Source: Pseudomonas putida (lineage in GTDB: Bacteria > Pseudomonadota > Gammaproteobacteria > Pseudomonadales > Pseudomonadaceae). Taken from it: DNA of 64,000 bases. How positions within the stretch are numbered: position 1 is the stretch's first letter; each line of letters opens with the position of its first letter. The stretch lies in assembly GCF_016406145.1 (NCBI RefSeq), contig NZ_CP066306.1, forward strand, positions 3,162,001 to 3,226,000, in the 5' to 3' direction. This document shows, one piece after another, positions 8,780 through 17,897 of the stretch. The notes beneath the pieces were generated by a model, which searched no databases, was not told the origin of the DNA, and saw nothing but the letters and a program-made list of their open reading frames with translations. The translations under genes were made by a program, and so were the position numbers.

Positions 8780-10780
8780 ATGTCCCTTCCAAAGAATCAC
8801 CTGGAACTGCTCAGCCCTGCCCGTGACGTAGCCATCGCCCGTGAAGCGATCCTGCACGGCGCTGACGCCATCTACATCGGTGGCCCGAGCTTTGGCGCCC
8901 GCCACAACGCCTGCAACGAAGTGGGCGAAATCGCCGAGCTGGTAGAGTTCGCCCGGCGCTATCACGCCCGCGTGTTCACCACCATCAACACCATCCTGCA
9001 CGACAACGAGCTGGAACCAGCGCGCAAGCTTATCCATCAGCTGTACGACGCCGGCGTCGATGCGCTGATCGTGCAGGACCTGGGGGTGATGGAACTGGAC
9101 ATCCCGCCGATCGAGCTGCATGCCAGCACCCAGACCGACATCCGTACCCTGGAGCGGGCCAAATTCCTTGACCAGGCCGGCTTCTCCCAGCTGGTACTGG
9201 CGCGTGAACTTAACCTGCAGCAGATCCGCGCCATCGCCGCCGAAACCGACGCGGCCATCGAGTTCTTCATCCACGGTGCACTTTGCGTGGCCTTCTCCGG
9301 CCAGTGCAACATTTCCCACGCCCAGACCGGCCGCAGCGCCAACCGTGGCGACTGCTCACAGGCCTGCCGCCTGCCTTACACCCTCAAGGACGACCAGGGC
9401 CGTGTGGTGGCGTTCGAGAAGCACCTGCTGTCGATGAAGGACAACAACCAGACCGCCAACCTGCGCGACCTGGTCGATGCCGGCGTGCGCTCGTTCAAGA
9501 TCGAGGGCCGCTACAAGGACATGGGCTATGTAAAGAACATCACCGCCCACTACCGCAAAGAGCTCGACGCCATTCTCGAAGACCGCCCGGGCCTGGCACG
9601 CGCCTCCAGCGGCCGCACCGAGCACTTCTTCGTGCCCGACCCTGACAAGACCTTCCACCGCGGCAGCACCGACTACTTCGTCACCGACCGCAAGGTGGAC
9701 ATCGGCGCGTTCGACTCACCAACCTTCACCGGCCTGCCGGTAGGTGTGGTGGAAAAAGTCGGCAAGCGTGACCTGCAGGTGGTCACCGAAGTGCCGCTGA
9801 CCAACGGCGACGGCCTCAACGTGCTGGTCAAGCGTGACGTGGTGGGCTTCCGGGCCAACATCGCCGAGCCGCGCGGCGAGTTCGAAGAAGACGGCCACAA
9901 GCGCTATCGCTACCGGGTCGAACCCAACGAGATGCCCGAGGGCCTGCACAAGCTGCGGCCCAACCATCCGCTGTCGCGCAACCTGGACCATAACTGGCAG
10001 CAGGCCCTGCAGCGCACCTCGGCCGAGCGCCGTGTAGGTGTGGAGTGGCATGCCGTGCTCACCGAGCAGCGCCTGATGCTCAGCGTCTGCAGTGAGGAAG
10101 GCGTCAGCGTGCAGGTCGCCCTGGATGGCCCGTTCGGCGCAGCCAACAAGCCGCAGCAGGCCCTGGACCAGTTGCACGACCTGCTCGGCCAGCTGGGTAC
10201 CACGATGTACCACGCCAATGCCATCGTGCTGGACGCACCGCAGGCGTACTTCATCCCCAACTCGCAGCTCAAGGCCCTGCGCCGCGAAGCCATCGAGGCG
10301 CTGACCGAGGCACGCATCAAGGCCCACCCGCGTGGCGGGCGCAAGGCCGAGTCCACGCCGCCGCCGGTATACCCGGAGTCGCACCTGTCGTTCCTGGCCA
10401 ACGTCTACAACCAGAAGGCCCGCGACTTCTACCACCGCCACGGCGTGCAATTGATCGATGCGGCGTACGAAGCGCACGAGGAGCACGGCGAAGTGCCGGT
10501 GATGATCACCAAGCACTGCCTGCGTTTCTCGTTCAACCTGTGCCCCAAACAGGCCAAGGGTGTGACCGGCGTGCGCACCAAGGTGGCGCCGATGCAGCTG
10601 ATCCAGGGCGATGAAGTGCTGACCCTGAAGTTCGACTGCAAGCCTTGCGAAATGCACGTGGTCGGCAAGATGAAGAGCCACATCATCGACCTGCCGACAC
10701 CCGGCAGTGCGGTGGCTCAGGTGGTCGGGCACATCAGCCCGGAAGACCTGCTCAAGACCATCCCGCGGGCACCGCACTGA
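8780..10780 (+). CDS. rlhA: 23S rRNA 5-hydroxycytidine C2501 synthase (peptidase U32 family)
   Basis: The 666-residue product matches E. coli RlhA (YdcP, about 650 residues) along its whole length. It has the N-terminal LELLSPARDVAIAREAI, the U32 signature FIHGALCVAFSGQC, HAQTGRSANRGDCSQACR and the C-terminal DUF3656-type part ending CLRFSFNLCPKQ and KFDCKPCEMHV. The cysteines are those expected to hold an Fe-S cluster. RlhA hydroxylates C2501 of 23S rRNA near the peptidyl transferase centre, using prephenate-dependent chemistry. Length separates it from the shorter paralogue TrhP/YegQ. The start at 8780 matches the family N-terminus. Confidence 0.93.
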   Translation: MSLPKNHLELLSPARDVAIAREAILHGADAIYIGGPSFGARHNACNEVGEIAELVEFARRYHARVFTTINTILHDNELEPARKLIHQLYDAGVDALIVQDLGVMELDIPPIELHASTQTDIRTLERAKFLDQAGFSQLVLARELNLQQIRAIAAETDAAIEFFIHGALCVAFSGQCNISHAQTGRSANRGDCSQACRLPYTLKDDQGRVVAFEKHLLSMKDNNQTANLRDLVDAGVRSFKIEGRYKDMGYVKNITAHYRKELDAILEDRPGLARASSGRTEHFFVPDPDKTFHRGSTDYFVTDRKVDIGAFDSPTFTGLPVGVVEKVGKRDLQVVTEVPLTNGDGLNVLVKRDVVGFRANIAEPRGEFEEDGHKRYRYRVEPNEMPEGLHKLRPNHPLSRNLDHNWQQALQRTSAERRVGVEWHAVLTEQRLMLSVCSEEGVSVQVALDGPFGAANKPQQALDQLHDLLGQLGTTMYHANAIVLDAPQAYFIPNSQLKALRREAIEALTEARIKAHPRGGRKAESTPPPVYPESHLSFLANVYNQKARDFYHRHGVQLIDAAYEAHEEHGEVPVMITKHCLRFSFNLCPKQAKGVTGVRTKVAPMQLIQGDEVLTLKFDCKPCEMHVVGKMKSHIIDLPTPGSAVAQVVGHISPEDLLKTIPRAPH

Positions 10781-10847
10781 GGGTGACACGCCCCTGTGCC
10801 GGCCTGTAGGAGCGCGCGAGACCTGGGCAGCGGCCGCCTTTACACCA

Positions 10848-12230
10848 TCACAAAATCCCCAGCCCCCGCGCCGTCCGGTCCACGGCAATGCGCGTCTTGT
10901 CCACCAGCTCATCGAGCTCGCCATGCGTGGCCACCAGCGCCGGCGCCATGATCATCCGCCCCAGCGTGGAACGAATGATCACACCTTCCTCGAAGCCGTA
11001 CGTGCGGCACTGCCAGGCCAGGTCGTTCTCGTTGGCGTAACGCTTGCGGCTGCCCTTGTCCTCGGCGAACTGCAACGCCGCCACCAGCCCCGCGCCTTGC
11101 ACCTGGCCAATCAACGGGTGGTTGGCAAATACCTCACGCAGGATACGCTGCAGATACGGGCCGGTATCGTCCTTGACCTGGCGCACGATGCCTTCGTCGC
11201 GCAGCGCCTTGAGGTTGGCGATGGCCACTGCGGCCGCTACCGGGTGCCCGGAATACGTCAGGCCGTGGGCGAACACCCCGCCACGCTCCACCAGCGCCTC
11301 GGCGATGCGCTTGCTCAGCACCAGGCCACCCATGGGTACATAACCCGACGTCAGGCCTTTGGCGATGGACAGGGTGTCAGGCTCGAAGCCGAAGTACTCG
11401 TGGGCGAACCATTCACCGGTACGGCCAAAGCCACCGATCACCTCGTCGGCGCACAACAGCACATCGTACTGGCGGCAGATGCGCTGGATTTCCGGCCAGT
11501 AGCTTTCCGGTGGGAAGATCATGCCGCCCGCGCCCTGGAACGGCTCGGCCACAAAGCCTGCGACATTCTCTGCGCCCAGCTCGAGGATTTTCTCTTCCAG
11601 CTGCAAGGCGCAGCGGCGGCCGAACTCGGCCGGCGTCAGCTCGCCACCCTCGGCGTACCAGTACGGCTCATCGATGTGTGCCACGTCCGGAATCAGCCCG
11701 CCCATCTCGTGCATGAACTTCATGCCCCCTAGCGCTGTGGCGGCCAGGGTCGAGCCGTGGTAGCCGTTCCAGCGGCCGATCATGACCTTCTTGTTCGGCT
11801 GGCCGACCACCTGCCAGTAACGGCGCACGGTGCGGATCAACACCTCGTTGGCCTCGGAGCCGGAGTTGGTGTAGATCGCGTGGCTGTAGTGCCCGGGCAG
11901 CAAGCTGAATAGCAGTTCGGACAGCTCGATCACCGCCGGGTGGGTGGTGTGGAAGAACATGTTGTAGTACGCCAGCTGGTCCATCTGCGCGGCGGCGGCG
12001 GCGGTCAGGTCCTTGCGCCCGTAACCCAGCTGGGTGCACCACAGGCCGGACATGCCGTCCAGGTAGCGCCTGCCGTCGTTGTCCCACAGATACAGTCGTT
12101 CGCCGCGGGTGATCACCCGTGGGCCTTCGGCGTTGAGCGCCTTCTGGTCAAGGAAAGCGTGGATGTGGTGGGCCGCGTCGCTGGCCTGGTAGTCGCGGGT
12201 GTCGCGTTGCGGCTGGAAGGGGGCGTTCAT
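10848..12230 (-). CDS. class III aminotransferase, omega-amine type
   Basis: This is a 460-residue PLP enzyme of the SpuC/omega-amino acid:pyruvate transaminase group. Landmarks are GMSGLWCTQLGYGR near the N-terminus, YTNSGSEANE, the Asp of LLCADEVIGGFGRTG, and the PLP lysine in SIAKGLTSGYVPMGG. Such enzymes move the amino group of putrescine, cadaverine or beta-alanine-like substrates to pyruvate and leave an aldehyde. The neighbouring aldehyde dehydrogenase, 22 bp upstream on the same strand, would oxidise that aldehyde. The start at 12230 is the MNAPFQPQRD beginning typical of the family. The exact substrate is not readable. Confidence 0.88.
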   Translation of the reverse strand: MNAPFQPQRDTRDYQASDAAHHIHAFLDQKALNAEGPRVITRGERLYLWDNDGRRYLDGMSGLWCTQLGYGRKDLTAAAAAQMDQLAYYNMFFHTTHPAVIELSELLFSLLPGHYSHAIYTNSGSEANEVLIRTVRRYWQVVGQPNKKVMIGRWNGYHGSTLAATALGGMKFMHEMGGLIPDVAHIDEPYWYAEGGELTPAEFGRRCALQLEEKILELGAENVAGFVAEPFQGAGGMIFPPESYWPEIQRICRQYDVLLCADEVIGGFGRTGEWFAHEYFGFEPDTLSIAKGLTSGYVPMGGLVLSKRIAEALVERGGVFAHGLTYSGHPVAAAVAIANLKALRDEGIVRQVKDDTGPYLQRILREVFANHPLIGQVQGAGLVAALQFAEDKGSRKRYANENDLAWQCRTYGFEEGVIIRSTLGRMIMAPALVATHGELDELVDKTRIAVDRTARGLGIL

Positions 12231-12252
12231 TGTTGTTCTCCGTGAGTGAGGG

Positions 12253-13743
12253 TCAGCGCAGCTGGAACCAGGTGGTCTTGAGCTGGGTGTACTTGTCGAA
12301 GGCGTGCAGCGACAGGTCGCGGCCAAAGCCCGACTGGCGGCCGCCGCCAAAGGGCACCGCCACATCAAGGGCATCGACCGTGTTGACCGAGACGGTGCCC
12401 GCCTTCAACTGCCGGGCCACCCGGTGGGCGCGGTTGAGGTCGTCGCTCCACAGCGAAGCGGCCAGGCCATAAACGCTGTCGTTGGCCAGGCGTACGGCCT
12501 GCGCTTCGTCGTCAAAGGCAGTGATCGCCAGCACCGGGCCGAACACTTCCTCGCGGGCCAGGGCCGAATCCGGGCGCACGTCGGCGAACACCGTTGGCGC
12601 GATGAAGTTGTTCGAGCCGTTGAAGCTCAGCCGCTGGCCGCCGCACAACAGGCGGGCGCCGTCGCCCTGGGCCTGCTCGATGGCAGCCATGACACGTGCG
12701 CTCTGGGCGTCGTCGACGATGGCGCCGGCGCGGCTGGCCGGGTCCAGGGGATCACCGGGCAGCCACTGGCGGGCCTTGGCCAGCAGGCGCTCGACGAATT
12801 CGTCGTGGACCGAGCGCTGCACATACAAGCGCGAATTGGCAGAGCACACTTCGCCCTGGTTGAAGAAGATGCCGAAGGCCGCTTTCTCTGCTGCAAGGTC
12901 CAGGTCCTGGCAGTCGTCGAACACCAGGTTCGGGCTCTTGCCGCCACACTCCAGCCACACCTGCTTGAGGTTGGATTGCGCCGAGTACTGCATGAAGTGC
13001 TTGCCCACCTGGGTGGAGCCGGTGAACACCAGGCAATCCACATCCGGGTGCAGACCAAGGGCACGGCCAGCGCTTTCACCCAGGCCCGGCACCACGTTCA
13101 GGACACCTTCGGGCACACCTGCCTCAAGCGCCAGTTCGGCCAGGCGCAGGGCCGAGAACGGCGACTGCTCGGCGGGTTTGAGCACCACGCTGTTGCCGGC
13201 GGCCAGCGCCGGGGCGACCTTCCAGGCAGCCATGTCCAGTGGGAAATTCCAAGGCACCACGGCGCCGACCACACCCAACGCTTCCCGGGTGACCGTGGCC
13301 AGGGCGTTGCCTGCGGTTGGTGCGACCTGGTCGTAGACCTTGTCCAGCGCCTCGCCGTACCAGGCAAATACGTTGGCCGCGCCGGGCACATCGATGGTGT
13401 AGGCGTCCATCACCGGCTTGCCCATGTTCAGCGAGTCGAGCAGCGCCAGCTCCTCGCGGTGGGCCATCATCAGTTCGGCCAGGCGTAGCAACACGCACTT
13501 GCGTGCCGCAGGTGCCATGCGCGCCCAGGGGCCTTGCTCGAAGGCGCGACGTGCCGAACGCACAGCCTGGTCGATTTCGGTATCGCCGCAAGCGGCGACC
13601 TGCGCCAGCAACTGCCGGTTGGCCGGGTTGATGGCATCAAAGGTCACCCCTGACTGGGCCGCCAACGGGCGGCCGTCGATCAGCGCCGTAGTGATGAACC
13701 TTTGCCTTGCAGCGCGCTGCTGCCAATCGCTTTTCGTATGCAC
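12253..13743 (-). CDS. aldehyde dehydrogenase (PuuC/KauB-like)
   Basis: This is a 496-residue NAD(P)-dependent aldehyde dehydrogenase. The cofactor motif FTGSTQVGK, the general base in LECGGKSPN and the catalytic cysteine in NQGEVCSANSR are intact; VVPWNFPLDMAAWK precedes them. Close relatives (PuuC, KauB) oxidise gamma-glutamyl-aminobutyraldehyde, aminobutyraldehyde or 3-aminopropanal. It is the upstream gene of a two-gene unit with the class III aminotransferase, which fits conversion of an amine to an amino acid. A LuxR-type regulator lies 69 bp upstream in the same direction. Confidence 0.9.
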   Translation of the reverse strand: MHTKSDWQQRAARQRFITTALIDGRPLAAQSGVTFDAINPANRQLLAQVAACGDTEIDQAVRSARRAFEQGPWARMAPAARKCVLLRLAELMMAHREELALLDSLNMGKPVMDAYTIDVPGAANVFAWYGEALDKVYDQVAPTAGNALATVTREALGVVGAVVPWNFPLDMAAWKVAPALAAGNSVVLKPAEQSPFSALRLAELALEAGVPEGVLNVVPGLGESAGRALGLHPDVDCLVFTGSTQVGKHFMQYSAQSNLKQVWLECGGKSPNLVFDDCQDLDLAAEKAAFGIFFNQGEVCSANSRLYVQRSVHDEFVERLLAKARQWLPGDPLDPASRAGAIVDDAQSARVMAAIEQAQGDGARLLCGGQRLSFNGSNNFIAPTVFADVRPDSALAREEVFGPVLAITAFDDEAQAVRLANDSVYGLAASLWSDDLNRAHRVARQLKAGTVSVNTVDALDVAVPFGGGRQSGFGRDLSLHAFDKYTQLKTTWFQLR

Positions 13744-13812
13744 GCAGGTCTCCCTTGCGGCCGCGCGGGCGGCCGGTCGCAGTTGTTGTAGGTGTGAGTG
13801 GCCGTGGCGCCG

Positions 13813-14661
13813 TCAGCGCCTTCGCAGGTAACTTTCCAGCGGGTCCTTGCTCAAGCCTTCCTGGGCCTGGGCCAGCGAATCGATGAACAGCGAGAACAGC
13901 TCGGACTGCTTGGCGATGTCGAGCTTGGTGTAGAGGTTCTTGCGGTGGGTCTTGACCGTGTCTTCACTGATGCCCAGGCGCTCGGCCAGCGAGCGCGTGG
14001 AGTGGCCGCGCAGCAGGTACTGGGCGATGCGGCATTCGCGCTCGGTGAGCAGTGAAGAGCCAAAGTTGTTCAGCGCGGCGTTGATCTGCCGGCCCAGAGC
14101 ACTTTCGAAGCGCCCGCCCACGGCGTCGACATCCAGGTGGCTCCACTGGCGCCGCACCACGGCCACCACCCAGGGCGCCACACATTTGAGGTCGCTGACC
14201 TGCTGACGGTCCAGGCGGCGGGTACTGGCCAGGGCCACGGCGATGGTCAGGTGTTCATCCAGAGGGACGATGAAGTTCAGTTCGTCCTCAAGATGTGCAT
14301 GCTGGTAGAACGACAGGTAGTACTCGCTGCGCTTGAAATGGTCGGGGGCAACGTCGCTCAGGCGGAAGCAGCCGGCCGCCACACCGTCCATGCAGGCACG
14401 GTAGAACGGGCACAGCAGGTAATAGCCTTCCAGGTAGCGCTGCACGTTGCCTTCCGGCAGCCATGGCCCCTCTTCGTCCTTGACGAACAACGCCGAGGGC
14501 AGGCCCTTGCGTGGGTAACGAAACACCGTGATGGCCTGGCACGGCGCAAGCAACTTGAGCGCGGCGAACAGCGCCTCGACGAAGCCCGGCGTGCCTTGGG
14601 CGTCGATGACACGGGCCATCTGCGCGTACCAGTCGGGCGATTTCAGCCGGTCTTTGCTCAT
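13813..14661 (-). CDS. LuxR-type (FixJ/NarL HTH) transcriptional regulator
   Basis: This is a 282-residue regulator with an unassigned N-terminal region (about 1-210) and a clear C-terminal LuxR helix-turn-helix (LLTERECRIAQYLLRGHSTR, LGISEDTVKTHRKNLYTKL). It has no phosphoacceptor receiver and no obvious autoinducer-binding signature. It is the likely regulator of the aldehyde dehydrogenase/aminotransferase pair directly downstream on the same strand. GGGACA lies just before the ATG at 14661. The signal may be the amine substrate or its aldehyde, but that is inference from position. Confidence 0.82.
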   Translation of the reverse strand: MSKDRLKSPDWYAQMARVIDAQGTPGFVEALFAALKLLAPCQAITVFRYPRKGLPSALFVKDEEGPWLPEGNVQRYLEGYYLLCPFYRACMDGVAAGCFRLSDVAPDHFKRSEYYLSFYQHAHLEDELNFIVPLDEHLTIAVALASTRRLDRQQVSDLKCVAPWVVAVVRRQWSHLDVDAVGGRFESALGRQINAALNNFGSSLLTERECRIAQYLLRGHSTRSLAERLGISEDTVKTHRKNLYTKLDIAKQSELFSLFIDSLAQAQEGLSKDPLESYLRRR

Positions 14662-14784
14662 TGTCGTTGTCCCATGCCGGGGTGGTCATGGTTGGGATTC
14701 TTGCATGGGATGCCGGGGGCGGCCATCACCCTTCGGGGTGAGGTTGTGGCATGCTCTGCAGCTCTTTCATTTCAGGGCCTGAAC

Positions 14785-15696
14785 ATGCTGATCGACGAAG
14801 AACTGACCCTGAAAAAACTCGAGACCTTCCTCGCCTTCATGCGCAGCGGCAACCTCGGCCGCGCTGCCGCCGAGTTGTCCACCAGCGCGGTCAGCGTGCA
14901 CCGGGCCATTCATTCGCTGGAAAGCGCCCTGCGCTGCCCGCTGTTCAAGCACGAAGGCCGTCAGCTGATTCCGCTGGAAAGCGCCTATGTGCTGGAAAAG
15001 AAAGCCCGCCAGTTGATCCAGGACGCTGAGCAGATGGTGCGCCAGACCCGCGAGGCCGCCGGTTTCTACGCCGAACGCTTCCGCCTCGGGGCCCTTTATT
15101 CGCTGACCGTGAAGACCGTGCCCAAACTGGTGATGGGCCTGAAGCTGCGGCGCAGCGAGCTGAATATCGACCTGACCCTGGGCTCGAATGTCGACCTGCT
15201 GCAGCGGCTGAAGAACCATGAACTGGAGGCGGTGCTGGTGTCGCTGGATGAAAGCGTGGCCGACCCTGCCTGCGAGCAGTTGCCGCTGTTCTCCGACGAT
15301 ATCTACCTCGCCGTGCCCACCGATTCGCCGTTTGCCGAGCAGCAGGAGGTGGACCTGGCGGACTTGGCCGAGTCCACCTTCATCACCCTGACCCAGGGCT
15401 TTGCCACCCACCGCGATGGCGCACGGGTGTTCCAGCAGGCCGGGTTCGAGCCGAAGGTGGCAATGCAGGTGAACGATATCTTCACCCTGCTCAGCATGGT
15501 CAGTTCGGGGGTGGGCTTTGCACTGTTGCCGGGGCGCATTGCCGCGGTGTACGAAAACCGTGTGAAGCTGATTGCGCTGCAACCGCGTTACCGGCTGCAG
15601 CAGCATATTGGCGTGGTGTTCCTCAAGGCCCGGGAGCGCGAGCCCAACCTGCTGGCGCTGCTGGCGGAATGCCGAATGTACAGCCGGGAAAACTGA
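14785..15696 (+). CDS. mdcR: LysR regulator of malonate utilisation
   Basis: This is a 303-residue LysR regulator with an N-terminal HTH (LETFLAFMRSGNLGRAAAEL, TSAVSVHRAIHSLESAL) and an effector domain. MdcR proteins activate the mdc genes when malonate is present. The assignment rests on its position at the far end of the mdc-mad cluster, convergent with madM, which is the pseudomonad arrangement, and on its MdcR-like opening (MLIDEELTLKKLETFLAFMR). Its target promoter should lie upstream of mdcA, about 8 kb away, not beside its own gene. Confidence 0.88.
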   Translation: MLIDEELTLKKLETFLAFMRSGNLGRAAAELSTSAVSVHRAIHSLESALRCPLFKHEGRQLIPLESAYVLEKKARQLIQDAEQMVRQTREAAGFYAERFRLGALYSLTVKTVPKLVMGLKLRRSELNIDLTLGSNVDLLQRLKNHELEAVLVSLDESVADPACEQLPLFSDDIYLAVPTDSPFAEQQEVDLADLAESTFITLTQGFATHRDGARVFQQAGFEPKVAMQVNDIFTLLSMVSSGVGFALLPGRIAAVYENRVKLIALQPRYRLQQHIGVVFLKAREREPNLLALLAECRMYSREN

Positions 15697-15744
15697 GCGG
15701 CGCACACCGCGGCGGTTCGCCAGAACCACCGCGACAAGGCCGGC

Positions 15745-16509
15745 CTACGCCACCAGGCCACGCATGCAGAAGTACAGCAGCGAAGGCCCCAGCAGGCAGC
15801 CCAAGGCGGTGTAGAACGCTGCGGTCAGGCAGCCATAGGGCACCAGCTTGGGGTCAGTCGCCGCCAGCCCACCGGCCACACCGCTGGAGGTGCCCATCAA
15901 GCCACCGAAGATCACCGCAGTGCGCGGGTTGTTCAAACCGATCATCGGTGCCACGAACGGCGTCACCACCATGACCAGGATCGCTTTGACCAGCCCGGCG
16001 GCAATCGACAGCGCCATCACCTCGGAGCTTGCGCCAATCGCAGCGCCCGTCACCGGCCCTACGATATAGGTCACTGCCCCGGCGCCGATGGTGGTCAGGC
16101 TGACCGCATCGGTGTAACCAAAGGCCATGGCCACCCCTACCCCTGCGACGAACGAGGTGCCGATGCCGAAGAACAGTGATATCACCCCGGACACCCCGGC
16201 GCGCTTGAGTTCTTCGATGTTGACGCCAAAGGCCGTGGCGACGATGGCGAAGTCCCGCAACATGGCCCCGCCCAGCAGGCCGATGCCGGACAGCAGCGGA
16301 ATGTCCACCAGCCCTTTCTGCCCGCCCGTCATCACCCCGCCGACGTAAGACAACGCCAGGCCCAGGAAAATGGCGATGGCAGAGCCGTGCAAACGCCCGC
16401 GGGTCAGCTTGTCGGAGAACCAGTAGGACAGCCACATGGTCACGCCGATCACCGCGAAACCACTGACCAGGCCATAACCGTTGATCACTTTCATCATGGA
16501 TTCGTACAT
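15745..16509 (-). CDS. madM: malonate transporter subunit MadM
   Basis: This is a 254-residue polytopic membrane protein and the larger half of the two-component MadLM carrier, which takes up malonate with a cation (Na+ in Malonomonas; in Pseudomonas the coupling ion is less clear). It has about eight hydrophobic segments, from VIGVTMWLSYWF to LGCLLGPSLLYF, with GPVTGAAIGASSEVMALSIA in the middle. ATG 16509 lies five bases after the madL stop; an in-frame GTG at 16518 is less likely. It is the last gene of the mdc operon. Confidence 0.93.
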   Translation of the reverse strand: MYESMMKVINGYGLVSGFAVIGVTMWLSYWFSDKLTRGRLHGSAIAIFLGLALSYVGGVMTGGQKGLVDIPLLSGIGLLGGAMLRDFAIVATAFGVNIEELKRAGVSGVISLFFGIGTSFVAGVGVAMAFGYTDAVSLTTIGAGAVTYIVGPVTGAAIGASSEVMALSIAAGLVKAILVMVVTPFVAPMIGLNNPRTAVIFGGLMGTSSGVAGGLAATDPKLVPYGCLTAAFYTALGCLLGPSLLYFCMRGLVA

Positions 16510-16514
16510 GGCGG

Positions 16515-16916
16515 TCACCGTTGCGCAGCAGTCAGGGGTTTGTCGGTGCCCGCCTCAGGCTTCTTTTGCCCGATGCGGTCCAGCAGCGGCACCATGGCAA
16601 AGCTTGCGACCACCGCCACGACGCCGGCCATTATCGCCATCGGCCCCCCGGACAGCGCGCCCAGCACATTCTGCTGGGCGGCCATGGCCACCACGATGGG
16701 GATATAAATGGCGCTCCAGAATTCCACGCCCTGTTCGGACTTGGCCTTGATCAGGCCACGCTTGTTGAGGTAACTGCCGATGAAGATCAGCAGCAGCATG
16801 GCGATGCCGACACCGCCGACGTTGGCTGGTACACCCAGGAGCTTGCCCAGGAGTTCGCCGATAAACAGGCCTACAAGGGTACACAGGGCCAGAAAGGCCA
16901 CACCGTAGATGATCAT
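16515..16916 (-). CDS. madL: malonate transporter subunit MadL
   Basis: This is the 133-residue smaller half of the MadLM malonate carrier, with four hydrophobic segments (GVAFLALCTLVGLFIGELLG through AGVVAVVASFAMVPLLD). The start at 16916 (MIIYGVAF) has GAGGA ten bases upstream and gives the family length; an extension to an in-frame start at 16976 would add a polar leader not typical of MadL. It lies 60 bp after mdcH. Confidence 0.93.
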   Translation of the reverse strand: MIIYGVAFLALCTLVGLFIGELLGKLLGVPANVGGVGIAMLLLIFIGSYLNKRGLIKAKSEQGVEFWSAIYIPIVVAMAAQQNVLGALSGGPMAIMAGVVAVVASFAMVPLLDRIGQKKPEAGTDKPLTAAQR

Positions 16917-16976
16917 TGTTGTTGTCCTCGCGTTGGGTCGAAGTTGCTTGTTGTTGTCCTTCGAAAAACACGGCAT

Positions 16977-17897
16977 TTATGGGCGCTGGCTGACCTCCTG
17001 ACGCAGCAGGGCGTCCACTGTATCGAGTCGGGTTTGCTCCAGGGCAAGCACGCGCCCCTGTTCGAACACCGGGCGGGCCAGGCCGGTCAGCACGCTGCCG
17101 GGCGGTAGCTCCAGGTGCAGGCGCACCCCGCGCTCATAAGCGTTGCGCAACGTAGCACGCCAGTCGACGAGCCGGGCCATGTTGCCGGCCAGGTCGTCAC
17201 GCAGGCGTTGCGGGTCGAACAGCGGCCGCGCGCTGCTGCCACTGAGGTAGGTGATGCGCGGGCGGTTGATCTTAACGCTGGCAAACGCGTGGGCCAGCTG
17301 GGCCGCCGGGCCGTCGAGCAAGCGGCAATGGGAGGGCACGCTGACCGCCAGGCGCCTGGCCACGCCCTGGCCACGGCTGCGCGCCCTGGCGGCAACCTCG
17401 GCCATGGCCGTGTCGCTGCCGGCGATGACGATCTGGTTGTCACTGTTGAGGTTGGCCAGGTACACCTCGCCGCCCACCTGCGCCAGCAAGCGCTCGACAC
17501 TGGCCAGGTCCAGGCCACTCAAGGCGGTCATGCCGTAGCCTTGGGGGTAGGCACGTTGCATGAGCTCACCACGCAGGGCCACAAGGCGTACAGCATCGGT
17601 AAATGCCAGGGCGCCCGCGGTGACGGCGGCAGGGTAGGCGCCGATCGACAGCCCTGCCACATAGTCGGGCGCCGGGCTGTGTTGCAACAACGTGCGCGCC
17701 CAGGCCACCCCGGCCATCAGCAGGCACAACTGCACGGCGCGGGTCGATTGCAATGCCTGCTGGCTGTCCAGGGCCAGCACCTGTTCATTGAGGGTGTCAC
17801 TGGCCTCTTCCAGCAGCGTTGCCGAGCCTTCGGGCAGGCGATGCAGCATCCCCGCCTGCTGCGCGCCCTGGCCAGGGAAGGCGAACAGGCTGCTCAC
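16977..17897 (-). CDS. mdcH: malonate decarboxylase epsilon subunit (malonyl transferase)
   Basis: MdcH loads malonyl from malonyl-CoA onto the special ACP prosthetic group of MdcC and so primes the decarboxylase cycle. The 306-residue protein has the FabD fold: FAFPGQGAQQAGML at the N-terminus, the nucleophile in GLSIGAYPAAV and the catalytic histidine in VSVPSHCRLLDG. Translation starts at a GTG (17897) that overlaps the mdcG stop by four bases (GTGA), which points to coupling. The subgroup is fixed by operon context. Confidence 0.93.
   Translation of the reverse strand: MSSLFAFPGQGAQQAGMLHRLPEGSATLLEEASDTLNEQVLALDSQQALQSTRAVQLCLLMAGVAWARTLLQHSPAPDYVAGLSIGAYPAAVTAGALAFTDAVRLVALRGELMQRAYPQGYGMTALSGLDLASVERLLAQVGGEVYLANLNSDNQIVIAGSDTAMAEVAARARSRGQGVARRLAVSVPSHCRLLDGPAAQLAHAFASVKINRPRITYLSGSSARPLFDPQRLRDDLAGNMARLVDWRATLRNAYERGVRLHLELPPGSVLTGLARPVFEQGRVLALEQTRLDTVDALLRQEVSQRP

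Noticed and set aside
10798..10840. Possible REP remnant after rlhA (gtgccggcctgtaggagcgc)
   Set aside because: It matches only the outer part of a REP; the palindrome arms are not recognisable, so I do not list it as an element.
12231..12374. A longer N-terminus for the class III aminotransferase
   Set aside because: The additional 48 residues overlap the end of the aldehyde dehydrogenase gene out of frame and look unlike protein (many Ser/Pro/Thr). The family start MNAPFQPQRD is at 12230.
14137..14784. An N-terminal extension of mdcR over the LuxR-type gene
   Set aside because: The frame is open by chance. The LysR HTH begins right after the ATG at 14785, and the extension is antisense to a conserved HTH protein.
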